Assembly (NCBI GenBank): GCA_008694505.1
Contig: VZDJ01000219.1
Span: 1,094,526-1,158,525 of the forward strand
Length of the DNA stretch: 64,000 nt
Reading direction: 5' to 3'
Source of the DNA: Cyanoderma ruficeps
Taxonomy: Eukaryota; Chordata; Aves; Passeriformes; Timaliidae
In this document: piece by piece, positions 1 to 44,200 of the stretch
Layout of the letters: each line of letters starts with the position of its first letter
How positions within the stretch are numbered: the stretch's first letter is position 1
Made by a program: the position numbers and the translations under genes
Notes under the pieces: model-generated
Databases searched by the model: none
Told to the model about the DNA's origin: nothing
The model's input: only the letters and a program-made list of their open reading frames with translations

Positions 1-30423
<30,423 letters not shown>

Positions 30424-33400
30424 GCCAGGTGAATCCCAAGGCTCCCAGGGATGCCCAGCCCTGAGGAGAGCAGGATTTGGGGGATGCAGAGCTGGAGGTT
30501 GTGACAAACACAGGCCCCGGAAGCGCCGCGGCTCCCCAGCCCCGGGACGAGCAGCTGCGGGGGCTCGGGGAGATTTGCTGCCTCTCGGAGCTTCCTTCCT
30601 CTTTTCTCAGCTCGAGATACCGTGCCCCGGTGTCAGGGGGGAGGGGAATCCCAAACTGGGTGTTTCTCTCCACCATGTCAGCCCTGAGCACAGGGGCACA
30701 AAAGGAGCAAACCCAGGGCAGGGCTGTGGCCCCATGGCTGCTCTGCGGGTCTGTGTGAGGGCCTGGCTGCAGTCACCATCTCTGACCACGGCTTGTTCAG
30801 GGCTGGACACCAACACCAGGCTGGAAAGGTCTGACTTCAGAGGATGCTACACCTTAAAAACTCTGCTCTTCTAACCTGTCCTCAAACGCGGATTTGTGCT
30901 TTTCACATCTCTCCAAAGAGAAATGGAGTGAAGACAAAACCACTTTTTAAACAACACTAATTTTTTAAATTTCTATCACTTTATGTTTGGAGAAATAAGT
31001 AGGAGACTCTCCCTCTTCTCTAAACAAAGCAGCACTTTCTTAAAGACTTACTGTCAATACAAAGCTGCCAAAAGCAATTTTTAGTATATTTCCAGCCTGT
31101 GGTTCCACACAGGCTGCTGTGGGGGCCAGCTGGGGTGAGGACATCGTGGATGTGCAAAAGACCAGGCCAAGTAGTTTGGGATGCGGATTAAGGACAATAC
31201 ACTGAATTGAAGGCAGTATGTCACCTTAAAGCACCAAGTCTGTACTTTACTTATAGTTTAGAGTTAAAAAAACCCAAACAAAATCCTTGCAAGATTTACT
31301 CTTTGATCTTCTGGTTAGTACAAATCCAGTTGACAGTCCTATCCTCTGGCCTTTCCACTGCAGTTTAGCAATCATTGTTCATCTAAACTGTTTAACACTG
31401 CCATGCTACATCCATCTCCTCATTTTTGATAACCATCTCCTCTGGTTTTGATGACATGACATCTTATTTCTCAATTTTAACTAGCAATCATATGGAACCC
31501 AGACTGCCAGTCTCTCTCCTTGCATGTGGAATTCTGATACATATTTCTACAGGAAAATCACTTTGACCTTATCACAGATTTGCTTGAATTGGTCTAATTT
31601 AACCATACTAGCTTAGAAAAGGATTTAGCTCCTTACTCTCCCCTAAAATAACATGGAAAGTCATGTTATGTTTACTGAAGTGGGCTAAATTCCCAGTAGC
31701 TCTCATTATCTCCATTTACAGACAACCTTCAACTAAAAGTTCTTGATCTTTTCTGTCCCTGGAAAATTCACTTTATATTATTATTCTGTCAAAAACAGAT
31801 TTTGAGGCTGAAAAATTTCATCTTATAGTTTACTCTGGGTTTTGAGTAGTAACTTGCTAAGCACTGGTAATTATCTACCTCACTCCTCCCAATCCCTGTT
31901 GCAGCAAATCCCCTCTTCCCATTCATCACTTGGCCTAAAGGTTGATTTGTTTTTATTTTCTTGTTCTACCATGCTCTTCCTTACTGTGTTTCCCTGTAAA
32001 GCAACAGCCCAGAGGAAAATTGATCCTTTCTAGCACTCATTTACAAACCTGCTCTCTATGGAGGTCTAATACACCTAGTTAATACTATTGTCTTTTGAAA
32101 GCAAATGATCTAAAATACAGAACATTTCACCTGCAAACTGGGGTCAAATTTGCAAGACTTCTCTGCTGCCCTGATGCAATTCTGCAGAGCACAGCACAAA
32201 CAATGGGACTGGGCTCTGGCCAGGACCCTCTGAACTCACCCCAAAACCAGCTCAAGGGCCAAAACTCCCACAGGAATTGCTGCCTCCCACTGCCATCCCC
32301 TTCCCAGCTCCAGCTCTCAGCATTGCTCAGCTGCTGGAACTTCCTCCTGGCAGACTTCCATGGTGGTGCTTTTGCAACTCCTCAGCTACTGGAAGCCACT
32401 GCCACCTCATCTCACTCAGCTCCCACCTTACCGTGTCTGGCTGTGGCTGAAAAATTCCTGCCTGGAACTCCTAATGAATGGATTGAGGAACCAAATCCTT
32501 CCTTGGCTGCAAGAGCAAAGTGCACTCAGAGCAAAGCACAGAAACTCTAAAATCCTGTTCTTACAGCAGAGAACAAACCCCAACACAGGTCTAAGGAATC
32601 AAGGTGAGCAATAGTTTACGCACCCTTTGTCTGTGGAGGTTTTTATTCTGAGTTGGTTTATTTGTGCAGCTACTTCCACATTGATATTCCACAGAAAAAA
32701 GTGGGCAGGTTCTTCACCCTCATATACCTCACCATTCTTTTCCTTAAGTCTTTCAGGACAGGTTTTTAAGGAAAACAGAAAATTCCTTGCTTCCCTGAAA
32801 GATGAAACTCTCAGTGGAGGAAGCTCACAAGACAAACTTACCTTTTGGAGATTGGGGACAGGCAGAAAAGAGACAATTCTTGCTTCCCTCAATATTGTTA
32901 TCAGTTCCAGAAAACAAGCCCTTTAAGATGCTGAGTAGCTAGTTACCCATTTTTTAGCTAAGCTAATTTCCATTATAAAGAAGAATTTGAGCAAAAGACA
33001 GAAGTTGCATTTAACTGCCTCTAAATTCTCTTCTATGCCAAGATCTGTGAGCATAGTTGCAGAAAAGCAACTGATGAGACAAACCAGGAGCAAGTAAGAG
33101 AACACAGCCAGAACTCTCATGCACAGCACCTCAAGCGTGGTGTGGCAAACCCAAAGCCTGAACCACAGACACATTGCCCCACCTGCACCCCTGCAAGAGG
33201 AGGTGTAAACACAAATACATTGCATAACGTGGGAAAGGTTGCACACTCCAAGTGGACTCCAGCAGCAGAGACTGTACAGCAGATCCTGGGGGTAATCAGA
33301 TAATCCTAATCAGTTTCATTTGTTTGTTGAAATGACATCCCAGGGTTTTTTTTGTCACATAAATTAACAAGCTATTTCAACCTAGAAAAAATTTTAGAAA

Positions 33401-34603
33401 GGCCACATGCCCAGTAGGTCAACATATAGTTAACTATAACATAAATCAACACAATAAACATAATATATAATTAACTGTCCAAGTAGACAATCTACAGCTC
33501 AGTAGTGCCACTTAAAGTACATTATCCAATGTAAACTTACCAAAGGCTTTTCTCTAAGTAGAACAATCATGTACCTCAGCTGTCTTATGCTATTTGTGGC
33601 TCACAGTAGTGATAGTAAATAAATTAACTTTTATGATTTGCATAAAAAAGGACTTTTTTCAAAATTTTGTAGCATAAAAACCAGGATTTCTTCAACGTAA
33701 CATCATTTAAATTTACATGTCAAAGAAGAGCAAGAACTATTTTATGACTCTACATTTGCTGTCAGTAATAACACCTTAGTAAAAGTCAAAAGAAGATATT
33801 CTCAGTTTATGTAGCTCCATTAACAACAGACTGAAAAACTCAGCTACATAAGAAATTTCTTGTATCAGTGAGGGGACACAATCTGATTCTATGACACACA
33901 TTTGTGATTGTTTTGTTCAACAGAAGTAGCAGCCACTGGGCTGTTCCTAAACAGAACTGTGCAGAAAAATGCCCAGATAACAAGATGGAGAAGATGTGGT
34001 CATTTAAGGTGACATTCCCACCTTTGTAGTCAGTTCTGCTGCGATCAGAATTCAGTTTTTGCTGAGGTAAGTGACTGATGAGCTAGAGCCACCCACATGT
34101 ACAGTCAGAGTTAACAAAACCCCAGGCACCACTTCAGACCTGGCAGACCTGTAAACAAACCAGGGGGTTGCAAGATTGCTCCCCAATGTGCTCTTTTCCA
34201 TGATGGATTTTAAAAAAGTCTGAAAGAACTTTCATTGTTAACTACTGAGTCTTTTACTTAGAAGCTGGCTAATTCATTCGCCAGAGGGAGCTTAAACTGC
34301 AGCATCGGGACTCAAATGAAGTAATTCAACTTCCATAGAAACACCCCAGGAATTAATGGAACCAGCTTAAAAGCTCTCCTCAGAATTACTCTGCATGAAC
34401 TTCAGGAAGTCAGAACTGTCTCCTAAAAACATGACACAAGCACCTGCATTACACTTTCTTATCATTTATTGAGAGGTATATATTGAACTTTTTTTTTTTT
34501 TAACAAAAAGTCCCACAAAAGACATCACCTTCATGTAAAAAATGGACACATGTTTCTCCTCAAATACAATACAAGTTACATTTCATAAAGAAAGAAATAA
34601 ACC
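30424..34603. other. SPDL1-DOCK2 spacer
   Basis: This region holds the DOCK2 5' UTR and promoter at its left end (GC-rich at 30480-30620). The rest is unrecognised. Open frames up to 151 codons, for example 32095-32550 on the plus strand, match no family I know and have no supporting splice sites. Confidence 0.7.
30595..30605 (-). promoter_or_regulatory. PU.1/ETS-like site upstream of DOCK2
   Basis: On the minus strand the sequence is AAAAGAGGAAG, a close match to the PU.1 (SPI1) consensus. It sits about 170 bases upstream of the DOCK2 ATG within a GC-rich stretch at 30480-30620. A myeloid/B-cell factor site suits a leukocyte gene, but binding is inferred from the motif alone. Confidence 0.45.
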
Positions 34604-34609
34604 TTTATT
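34604..34609 (-). terminator. SPDL1: Candidate SPDL1 polyadenylation signal
   Basis: AATAAA on the minus strand about 500 bases after the SPDL1 stop codon. A second AATAAA lies at 34465-34470, beyond a 13-base A-run (34489-34501, minus strand). Either could be used; no transcript evidence is available. Confidence 0.35.
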
Positions 34610-35111
34610 TTAATTAATAGTACAAACACAAGAATCCATAGAGTTTCAAACACTGACCAACAAAACACACTGAGTGATTCACGTGCACTTTTGCAAATAG
34701 GTCCAGCCTGAGAATTCTGAATCTGGAAACTGGAAGACATTTAGGAGCACATCACTTAGCTGAGCTCTCATCAGCCCTGTCTAGTCTGTCTCACAATATA
34801 ATAAAACCTCTGTCAGCCAGAACTTCTCCACAACAGCCCCGTGCTTCAGAGAAAGAGCAATTAATGTGTTCAGAGACCTTGCCAAGAGGGGAGAACAGGC
34901 CCCAGCTCAGGTCAAGGGCAGGGAACACAACAGGGGACCTCAGGGAAGCCATCAGAAGGGCAGCTCTGCCAAGCAGTCACAGCCTTCACAAAGGCAGGCA
35001 GACCAATATTCCAGTCAGCAACCTGTGCGCTGATGTGGGACACAGTTCACTCACTCAGCAGCTCCTGCTGCAGCAGGACCCCAAACTGCCCAGGCTCCCT
35101 GCAGAAGGGAT

Positions 35112-35259
35112 TTATTGCTGAGCACACTGAGTTTCAGAACTTGCCTTAGAAGATACATACAACGTGGAATGTTTTTTCTTCTGTGTTTTCTTCTCTGTTG
35201 AGATTTTAGTTTCTCTCTTTTCTTCTTCTGTAGTTTCAATTCTGGATTCAGCTGTTAAC
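35112..35259 (-). CDS. SPDL1: SPDL1 last coding exon (CaaX box)
   Basis: Acceptor cctatag; begins RLTAESRIETTEEEKRETK and ends STLYVSSKASSETQCAQQ then TAA. The ends of the exon (RL-AES and LYVSSK, TQC-QQ) are conserved with human, including the farnesylation cysteine. A competing acceptor (ttaacag) seven bases downstream would hit TGA at once. AATAAA overlaps the stop codon. Confidence 0.95.
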
Positions 35260-38200
35260 CTATAGGCAAAGCAACCATTCTAAATACATATTTAGTTAAT
35301 AGAAACCAGGACTAAAATAAGAATTTTAAGTGAAATCAACAAGCCAACTGGCAAACAAAGCCATCCATATACAGAGACAGAGCAAGCACAGTTTAAGAAG
35401 GAAATGAGACTGAATCAAAGAATTTTTATACCAGTCCTACAGCTGGGGATGGAGAGTTTCTGTCCATGAACTTCCTTCCTATGGCAGATTCCCTTCATTT
35501 GTCCCTCCCACTCTCCTCCCCTAAACAACCCCTGTCCAAGGCCACCTTTTAAAACCACCACTCTAGTGGCCAAAATCACCAACAGAGTCCCTCTAAGCAA
35601 GCAGAAAGAGCTCAAACCAGAAGAACAAATAAAAACCACATTCACTTAAATCATGTCCCAAAGCAGCATAACTGGATTTATACAAAATATTGCCCTTTTA
35701 TGGTATCACATAATTCTCTTAGCACATCATGTAACAGCTCTGGCAATGACATTCACCCTGTGCCTCTTGGTGAGGAGGATTTAGAAGCCAGGACTGAGGG
35801 AGTGAAGCTGAGCCTGGGAAGAAGGGCTGGGGCAGTTTTCTTTCCCACTGCCCCGCTGTCTTTAACTGGCAAGGAGTTCATTTTCCCCAGGTCTGCTTTG
35901 CCCATGACCAGCTGACCTCTCCAATCTTTACCCACAACCTTTTTCCATCCAATGCTCTCATTTGTCCTGTGGAAGAGAGGGAGGAGCAGGTGATGTGCAG
36001 CTGGCAGCAGGCTGAGTTCACCCCACAGCCCTGAGAGCAGTCTGGTTCAGGGGCCAGCACAGGGAATGGATCAGAAAACACAGACAATGGGTAAACACCT
36101 CAAGCAAATGCTGGTGAAATTATGACATGATTCAAGCTTTGACTCCAGACTCCAAAACTGGGACATAACTGGGGCTCCTTCTACCTGTTTAAGGAAGATG
36201 AACTTGTTTCATCAGGTGGAGCTTTACTTCCCAAGGCCGAGGGCTGTGCCCAAAACCCCAAAGAGTATTATTAGTTATCCAAATCTCCTGCTGAGCCAAA
36301 TGGCCACAGGCAATTGGACAAAGCCCAAGGGAAGTAGATTTGGTGCATGTAATCCAAGTAAATAATTCAAGGGAGCAAATAAGCTCTTAGACACCCAAGC
36401 TCTTCTTTAGCTCAAACTCAGGCAAACAACCTCAAATCTCAATACAAAACAGCAAGGGCTGGTCTGCTATTTCAGTTTAAGAGGGGAAGAAAGGCATTTC
36501 AATAGAGAAATGTATCTTTTTATTGACCAGATGGTTGGCCAAACAAAAGATACCATTGCACATAACTTTTGCACTGCCACAATTCCAGTATGCATTGACA
36601 AATAATAATCACCACTCAAATATCTAAATCTGTAGTCTCAACACTCATTTCATAAACTAATCAGTGCCACCACCTAATGAGCTACTCCAGGGCTGCTGCA
36701 GCACTCTGGGAGGACACAGAGGTGCCCTGCACACACAACTGATGGCTGAGATTATCCAGCTGTACCTGCTTCAATCACCTCAGCACGGAAGTCTCTTCAC
36801 ACAAGGGAGTTTGTCATCTTCACATGCACACACAGATCACTTCTGACCACTTCCTCATCACCTCCTGGGCTCAGATGACAAATTCTAAACACCACTTTCT
36901 AGAAATGAAGTTTGCAGCCCTTTCACAGCTACAGTGGCTCTGTTCTCCCACAGATCATGGGCCAATGTCAGAGCTCCACTAATTACTGCACAAAAATTAT
37001 TCCAGGCACAAAACCAAGCCCCAGAGACCACAACAGCCTTTTCAGCTGCAGCATCACCTCTTAGTTAACACAAGGTGAAACACTGACAATTATCCACCCT
37101 TATTTTTTTCTCCCACAAACTCTCCCTTTCCAGGTCCCCACTCCTGATCAATTTGCCAATATTTTCTGTGCCCAAGGTTTGGCCACATCCATCACAGAAC
37201 AGTCCAGAGATGCCTTCAGTGTTTAGAAATCCAGCTTCTCAAACACTCAAGACTTTAACATGACTTCCTATTTTATAGCACATCATAGCAGATCAGGGGT
37301 AGAGTAAATCCTTCATGATAGCTTAATATCATGACTTGGGGTTTTAGTAGTCCATTAACACAATCAGAAACAAACAGAACTTTCTGCCTGGATTTGCCTT
37401 TTACAGGCTCATACTATCACTGAATAAAGTTTAACAGGTTATATAAGGAGTTTTGTGGCAGCTTAATTGTGTTTGTGGTTTTTATTTTTCAAATATTTTT
37501 CCTGTTTTGTTCCTTATTTGAACCAACAGCAACGGACACAAGATCAGAAACCTCCCTCTGAACTATGGTTTCATCTTCCTCTTCCACTTCTTCTAGTCTC
37601 TCTGATTTCCAGGATCAACTCCATAAATAACTTCCACTCCTCACCCCTCCCCAGTAGGTTTCCCCCTTCAATTCCCATAAACTATTTCCAACAGTTTCCT
37701 GTAAGCAGACATGATACCCTCTTTTCCCAAAGCACTGTGAGGAAATAAGTTAAACTTTTCCTATCAGGTTACATTCTGCCTGTTCCTTTAGGTGTGGAGG
37801 ATAGTGTCAAAACCCAACACCACCACTACATGATCCAAATCTTTCCTCTCCACTTTCACCCACTTCCGACCTTCCTGATCTTCCTTCCTCACTAACAATC
37901 CCACATTTTAAACACAGCTGCTAAACCTGCTATTTCTGCCATATTCTCTCCACAGTTTAACACTGCTGTGCTCGGCTATTTTGAGTCTGTTAATTACACC
38001 TATGCGACCTTGAGTAATTGATCTAAGGGCCAAAGCATCAATCCAATTACTCCTGAATGCCATTAACTTTGGCCAGTTCCTCTAGCAGACATTAGGAAGT
38101 TGCAAGCCCAAAACATCTGGACTAGCCTAGACTTTCTTCTACCCCCAAACACGTGATTATGTGTTTACAAAGATTGTGAGCAGAATACAAAAAGCATTAG

Positions 38201-41200
38201 TTGAAAAAGTAGAAAATCAAAGCCAGCATTGTTTTCACCAGGATAAAAAAGCTGGAGATAATGACTGTTCTCAGTTACTTTACCATCCAGCAAAAAATAC
38301 CTTCGATTTTCAGTGCAGGGGAAAAATTTCATCTTAATCTGGCAGTTTTGTTTCCAGCTATTGTGCATCCAGACCATGCATTTCATTTGTCTGACAACAC
38401 AGATAGCTCATTAATTCTCTATCATCTTGTACAATGAAAGTCAACACAATTCAGGTGAAGAGTTACTTAAATAATTTCTAGGCTTTTAGCTAAATCTGGA
38501 AGTTGCTGGGGGCTGAAATTAGGTGTGAAACTGGGCAGTGTGTGGCAGTTTTAGGGGACCAAGAACACAAAGTTTCTGATGCTGGAGCAAACCAGGTAAG
38601 CTGTCATGCCACCTGCACACCTTAAATGTCTTCAAGCAACAGGAAAGTTATTTCAGAGACTGTTTCAAGAGTCTTTTCTATTAGTCAGTGTTTTAGTCCT
38701 TCTAAAAGGTAGTTTTAGAGAGAGGTTCAGTGCAGGCAGCTGGAGCTGAGGAATGACACTGCATGCAACACTGAGGAAATAGATACAGAAGTGGAGAGCA
38801 CAGTTCATGCAGCGAAAGAAAAGAGATGCAGGTCTGTGCTGAGTGCCTTGAGCAGAGACAGAAGCTGACACTGACCTGGGGACAGCCGGAGCCAAGGAAT
38901 TGTTTCCACCTCTGCTATTGGAAGTGAAGGTGACGTGATTCTCATCTTGAATTTTAACTCTTTTTCTTTCTCTTTCGGGTTCAACAATGTTCCGGATTGC
39001 CTGCAGAGCTGTGTGAAGTGGGGATCCCTGGAAAGGCTGTTTTTTTGGAGAAGCATCACTTTGCTCCAGGTTCTTGCTGGTCATCTTTTTCCCTTCATTA
39101 CTTGGCAATTGAGTGAGAGCAGTTTCTTTCACTGCAGTATTTTTGCTGTCAAAGTATTCACAAGTCGTGTTCACTGGAATTCTCTCCCTCTTCTTTTTAA
39201 TTTTAGGACCTTTAAGTAATTCTAAAGGAAAAAAAGGAACATATTTCTTGTACAAAAGAGAAGCTGGAGATGACTTGTCTCCCAACATGTTCATAATAAA
39301 AGTAAAAATATTTCATATGACTCAAGAGCTTGGAATAATTCTTAATAGACAATTTATATCCCTTAAAGAATACTTCCTCATGTGATCTCATCAGCCCAAC
39401 AGAAGTTAGCTTGAAAAAGAGACAACATCTTTCTCCCCATCCACTCTGTCTTTTCACCAAGGCTTTAAATTAAATGCTCTGAACTGCAGGCTGCTGAGGT
39501 ACGTCTCCACAAATAACATTTTAAAGATAAATCCTTTGGGTGTGGACAAAAACAACTTTCCAATCTGGTTCCCCATTCATGGAATCCCAGAATGGCTTGG
39601 GTTGGAAGGGACCTTAAAGAACATGCAGTGCCACCCCTGCCATGGGCAGGGACACCTTCCACTGTCCCAGGCTGCTCCAAGCCCTGTCCAACCCGGCCTT
39701 GGGCACTGCCAGGGATCCAGGGGCAGCCACAGCTGCTCTGGGCACCCTGTGCCAGGGCCAGCCCACCCTCACAGGGAAGTTTCTTCCCAATATCCCATCT
39801 AAACTTGCTCTCAGTTTAAGTAGAATCCTCTTCCTCCACAGCTCCCTTGCTTTGCACACACTCAGGTATCAGCTGTTTGTCAGGTGGGCCTTTCTGGTCA
39901 AAATTTAATCCATATTAACCTGAGCTACCAAACTGTTTTCCTGTGAATGCTTTGCACCTTACTCCAAAGCTCCTATCAGCTGCCTACACACAGAGAGCTG
40001 AGGCTTCTCACCACCACAAAGACACTGCTGCTGCTATGGGAAACACCTGAGATTTGATCCCTTGAGTATGGTTTTCTAAAGCCCCTGAACACTGCCATTT
40101 TTAACTGTAAAACTGCATTCTTTAGTGTCCTCCAGTTAGTGGTCACATATTCAAGTGACATCTTGAGCAAGGCAGGGCTTTTCTGCCTCAGCTCAGCACA
40201 TTCTGGATCAGGTTATTTCAGAAAGTCAGCTATTTAAGCACTAAATTCTGGAAATAAACCAATGTCTTTCTGTTTAATGTCATTCCATTTCTAAAGGCTG
40301 AGAAAATCAGAAACTTCTATTTTTCCAGATAGAAAAGAAGTATTTACCTTCAGGTTCATATTTCATTTTCAGCTCATCCAGCATAACCCGCAGGGTCATA
40401 TTCTCACTCTGACAAGCTTGCAAATGCCTCTCACTTGTGAAGAGCTTCCTTTCAAATTCCAGAACTCTTTGGCTCTCATACAGAGCTTTCATTCTCTGCA
40501 GGGATAGTTCATTTTTCAGTGTTTCAGTTTCCTTGCTGGGGTGGGAGGACAATTATAAAATCAGTCAGACTTGGATTGATTTGGTTTTTTTTCTTTTAGT
40601 AAAGCAACAACTAAGCACTCAACTTCACCTTAAATTGGTATTTATACATTAGTAGGAAAATAAAACTTTTTTGTCCCATAAAACATTTTGAGTGTTACTA
40701 TCTCACTTTTTACAAGAGAAATAAACATACACAACCTAAAGACAAAGACTCTTCATACAGTTTCCTTACAGATTAACTTTTAATTGATTCAAGGTCTCAA
40801 TTGCCCTATATCTAGGAATATTAATAACGTTTCTGAAAGAAAGGAATAATCATAAACAGTATTTCTACTGTTATCTTTTAAAACATAAATGAAACTACAA
40901 AAAAACCAACTCCCAGTCCTATAACAAAGTCAGGTTGGTTTCACAGCATTAGAAAATGCAACAAGAACAAAACCCATCTGCACATTCAGCCAGTGCACAC
41001 AAACAGTAACAAAAAAGGGAGGATAAAAACAAGTACCTAGAAGACAACCATGCCACAACCAGGGCCTCAGGCTGGAAGTACTTACTTTGAGTTGTCAAGT
41101 TTAATTTGCAGTAAATCTGCATAATAACCATTTTCAGAATCGCTTCCTTTCATGCCATTAGCAGGTCTGGACTCCTCCATGCTCTCATATAAACTCTGAT

Positions 41201-44200
41201 AAAGAACAAGTGTCAGGTTGTCAAGCAGTGACCTTTCAGAAGCACATTAGCTTAGTTCTTAGGAAACATTTTCATGGAGAAGCCTTACCATAGAGGGAAT
41301 TAAACACAGAAAATAAAACTCAACTGCTCCGAGTGCTTTCTCATTTGTTACAAATGTCAAATAGCACTAAAACTGACAGCTCTCTCTCATTCATTGAAAA
41401 AGGGAAAAAAAGTGAGTTATCTCAACTCCAGAAGGTTTGCAAGCAGCACTGCAGAACAGCTTTCCTGCTTTGTAACTTGAAAATACAGGGTATTTAGTTA
41501 ACCCACAGGGAAATCTTCTCAGCCTTTATTTCTAGGTTTCAGCAGCTGGACCCCAGAGGAATACCAGCCATGCTAATCAGCAGTCAAAATCTCAAAATCA
41601 ACTGCATATTCAGATGAGGAGGTTTGGTTTGTAGTAAAGATGTTATAAATGCAGCAGTGTGTGACAGTGGGGTTTTTGTTTGGTGGTTTATTTCTGAACA
41701 AGCAGTACTCAAATTAATCCTGTCCCAGAGACCTCCCAGGCCTCTGTCAGTCACTGCCCACAGACACTTCTGATGGTTATTGGAATCAATAATTCAATTT
41801 CCCAACACTTACTTGTGGCCTAGAGACAGAAATAAGTACAGATCAAACTTAAACATGATAAAACTGGTAAAACAATCAGGATTCCTCAATTATGACTAAA
41901 ATGGGTTAAGCCTGGCTTCACACCACTTGGGTTAAATACAGAATACAGGAGGCTATCCTGGAAAGCATAATCCTACTGCACAAGCTAATACACCTCAGTT
42001 TGCATGCCAAAGCTCTGATAAGAAAGGGCAAACAAGTCCAGAAGCATGCAAGAATTAAGAAAGGCTCCAGTTTTTCACTCTGGAAATACACAAACATCAG
42101 TAGCACTACACTGGTGTATACGGAAGTCCTTGTGTGTTCCTCACTTTTCAAAATACTGACAAGATGTTTTCAAGTTGCATAAGAGGACTGAATAAACTGC
42201 TTCACAAGGATGATTAAGCCATTCAGTTTTGCCAGAAGAGAGCATGCTTCAGCTGCAAGGTTAAGACACATCAAGAAAATAAATATCCAGGAAATTCAAT
42301 AGAGCTGAGACACTAAAGGCTAAAGCCTAAGCACACACAGTAAAGGTGCCAAATGACTGCTACCTTCTTAGAGAAAAACTGCTCAGTGAGCTTTGACCAA
42401 GTAACTGAATTTAAATGCTACAAGTAACTGTAAAAGATATTAAGGTACTTCACACAGGACAAAAAATTGTTTCTTCAACCCAGGTGCCGGGTGGGGTGTA
42501 ATTTTCTGCTTCTCTGCACCTGAGGAGTCTAATACTCTCCAGCTGTAAAATACAATTCATGTCAAATAAAGGTATGAGTCAGCTTTTGGATCCCTTTTCA
42601 AACCTGAGTAAGGACTTCAGATAGTTTTCAGAATTCTTCTTGTTCTCATGTTTTAGCTTCCAATTACAATTTTCTATTTAATTAAAAACCATACCTTAAA
42701 TTTTTCTAGCTGCCTCACTTTCATGAGAAGATCTTCTATTTCACCATTCTTTTGCTCTAACATGGACTGTAAGCGTTCCAGCTGATCAAATTCTGCCTGG
42801 GAGCCTTTCAGCTGTAGCAGTGTAGCCATTTGCAGCTGGAAAAAGGGAAAAAAAACACCCATTTACAACAGGTAATGGGATTAGCAATCAAAAATCCCAG
42901 CCTTTTACACCAAACTGTTGGGGTACTCAAGCCTTGTAATTGCAAACCTGAACACAGAAGGGCAGTGGATGTTTGAACTCAGTCTGCATGACATAATCCC
43001 AGTAATTATCCCCACAGACAGTCCAAGGCATGAGGACACTGAGATCCCCTTGAGTAGGGCAGTGCTGAGGTGTCCCACTCACCTCTGCTTTGGCTAGGGA
43101 GCACACAAACACACTGCCAAGGACACACACACCATTCCACATCCCCACATCAGCACCAAGGCAGCCAGGACCCAGCCTCAGCACAGGCTGATCTGTCAGA
43201 GCTAAAATCCCTCTTAAGAGCTCACTTAGGAAACCCCACAGGTTTAACCCCCCTTTTTCAGTTCTGCTCTCCAGGTATAACACCACCATGTTTGCCTTCT
43301 ACAATATTAACCCAACAATTGCAGCTTTTTCTGCTTCTCCAAGGGGATAGATCCTTCCATACAAAAGAAGGCCCTCTGTCATTACGAAGGAGAAGCCATA
43401 AAAAACTTACATTTACAATAATGTTTCTGTTGGTATTAACATAATATTGAAGTACAAGGGTCTTAGTACATTCAGTTACAGGTGACACATTAGACATTTA
43501 AACAACAGGAAATACAATAAATGAAAGAATTCACAAGGTGTTAGTGAAACTGAGGCATTTTTATCAGTCTAGTCAGTATGGGTAAGGTAATACTGGGAGA
43601 AATCACCAGAAAAGGATCAAATGAAAAAATTAAATTACAGAGAGAAAGCAAGAACAGCATTTACCCTATAGAATCTCCTATGTCTGGTAAAGGGTATTGA
43701 TGACTGTGCACAAATTAGAGCTAATGAAAGATTCAATCATCTCCTCAGAGCTACTACAGGATGTAAGGGAGGCAAAATTGTAAACTCCACCTCACTGGCT
43801 GACTAGAACTATCCTCACAGTTACCGAGCACAGACACCCAACCTTTTTCCCTTTTCCCTCAAAAACCCTCCTGCTGGCAGAATTGCAAATTGCAGCTGAT
43901 CCACATAACAGGAACTCAAAGAAACTGGAAAGGATGCTCTGGACAAAGAAAAAGACACTAGAGGAGGTAAAGCTTTCCCAGGAGTGCTGTGTACATCCTG
44001 TTCAGGAGTCAGATCCTCGGGATTCACCGGTAAATACCACGAAGTGAGATTCCTCAGCCAAAGATGCCACAGCAGTTACCTCTCCTGTGGTAAGCAGCTT
44101 TGAGTGCAGAGATGAGCTAAACTCAGACTGAGCTTTAACTGGCAGCATCTCAGTGCAGCACAACACACAAAGGATGCTAACAGGGATCTAAGCAGCTTAA

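Noticed and set aside
32095..32550. 151-codon plus-strand open frame in the SPDL1-DOCK2 spacer
   Set aside because: No recognisable domain, no splice partners, and a composition typical of chance frames in locally GC-richer DNA.
35112..35252. Alternative acceptor (ttaacag) for the last SPDL1 exon
   Set aside because: It would put TGA immediately after the junction, whereas the acceptor seven bases upstream gives a tail ending in the conserved TQC-QQ box.
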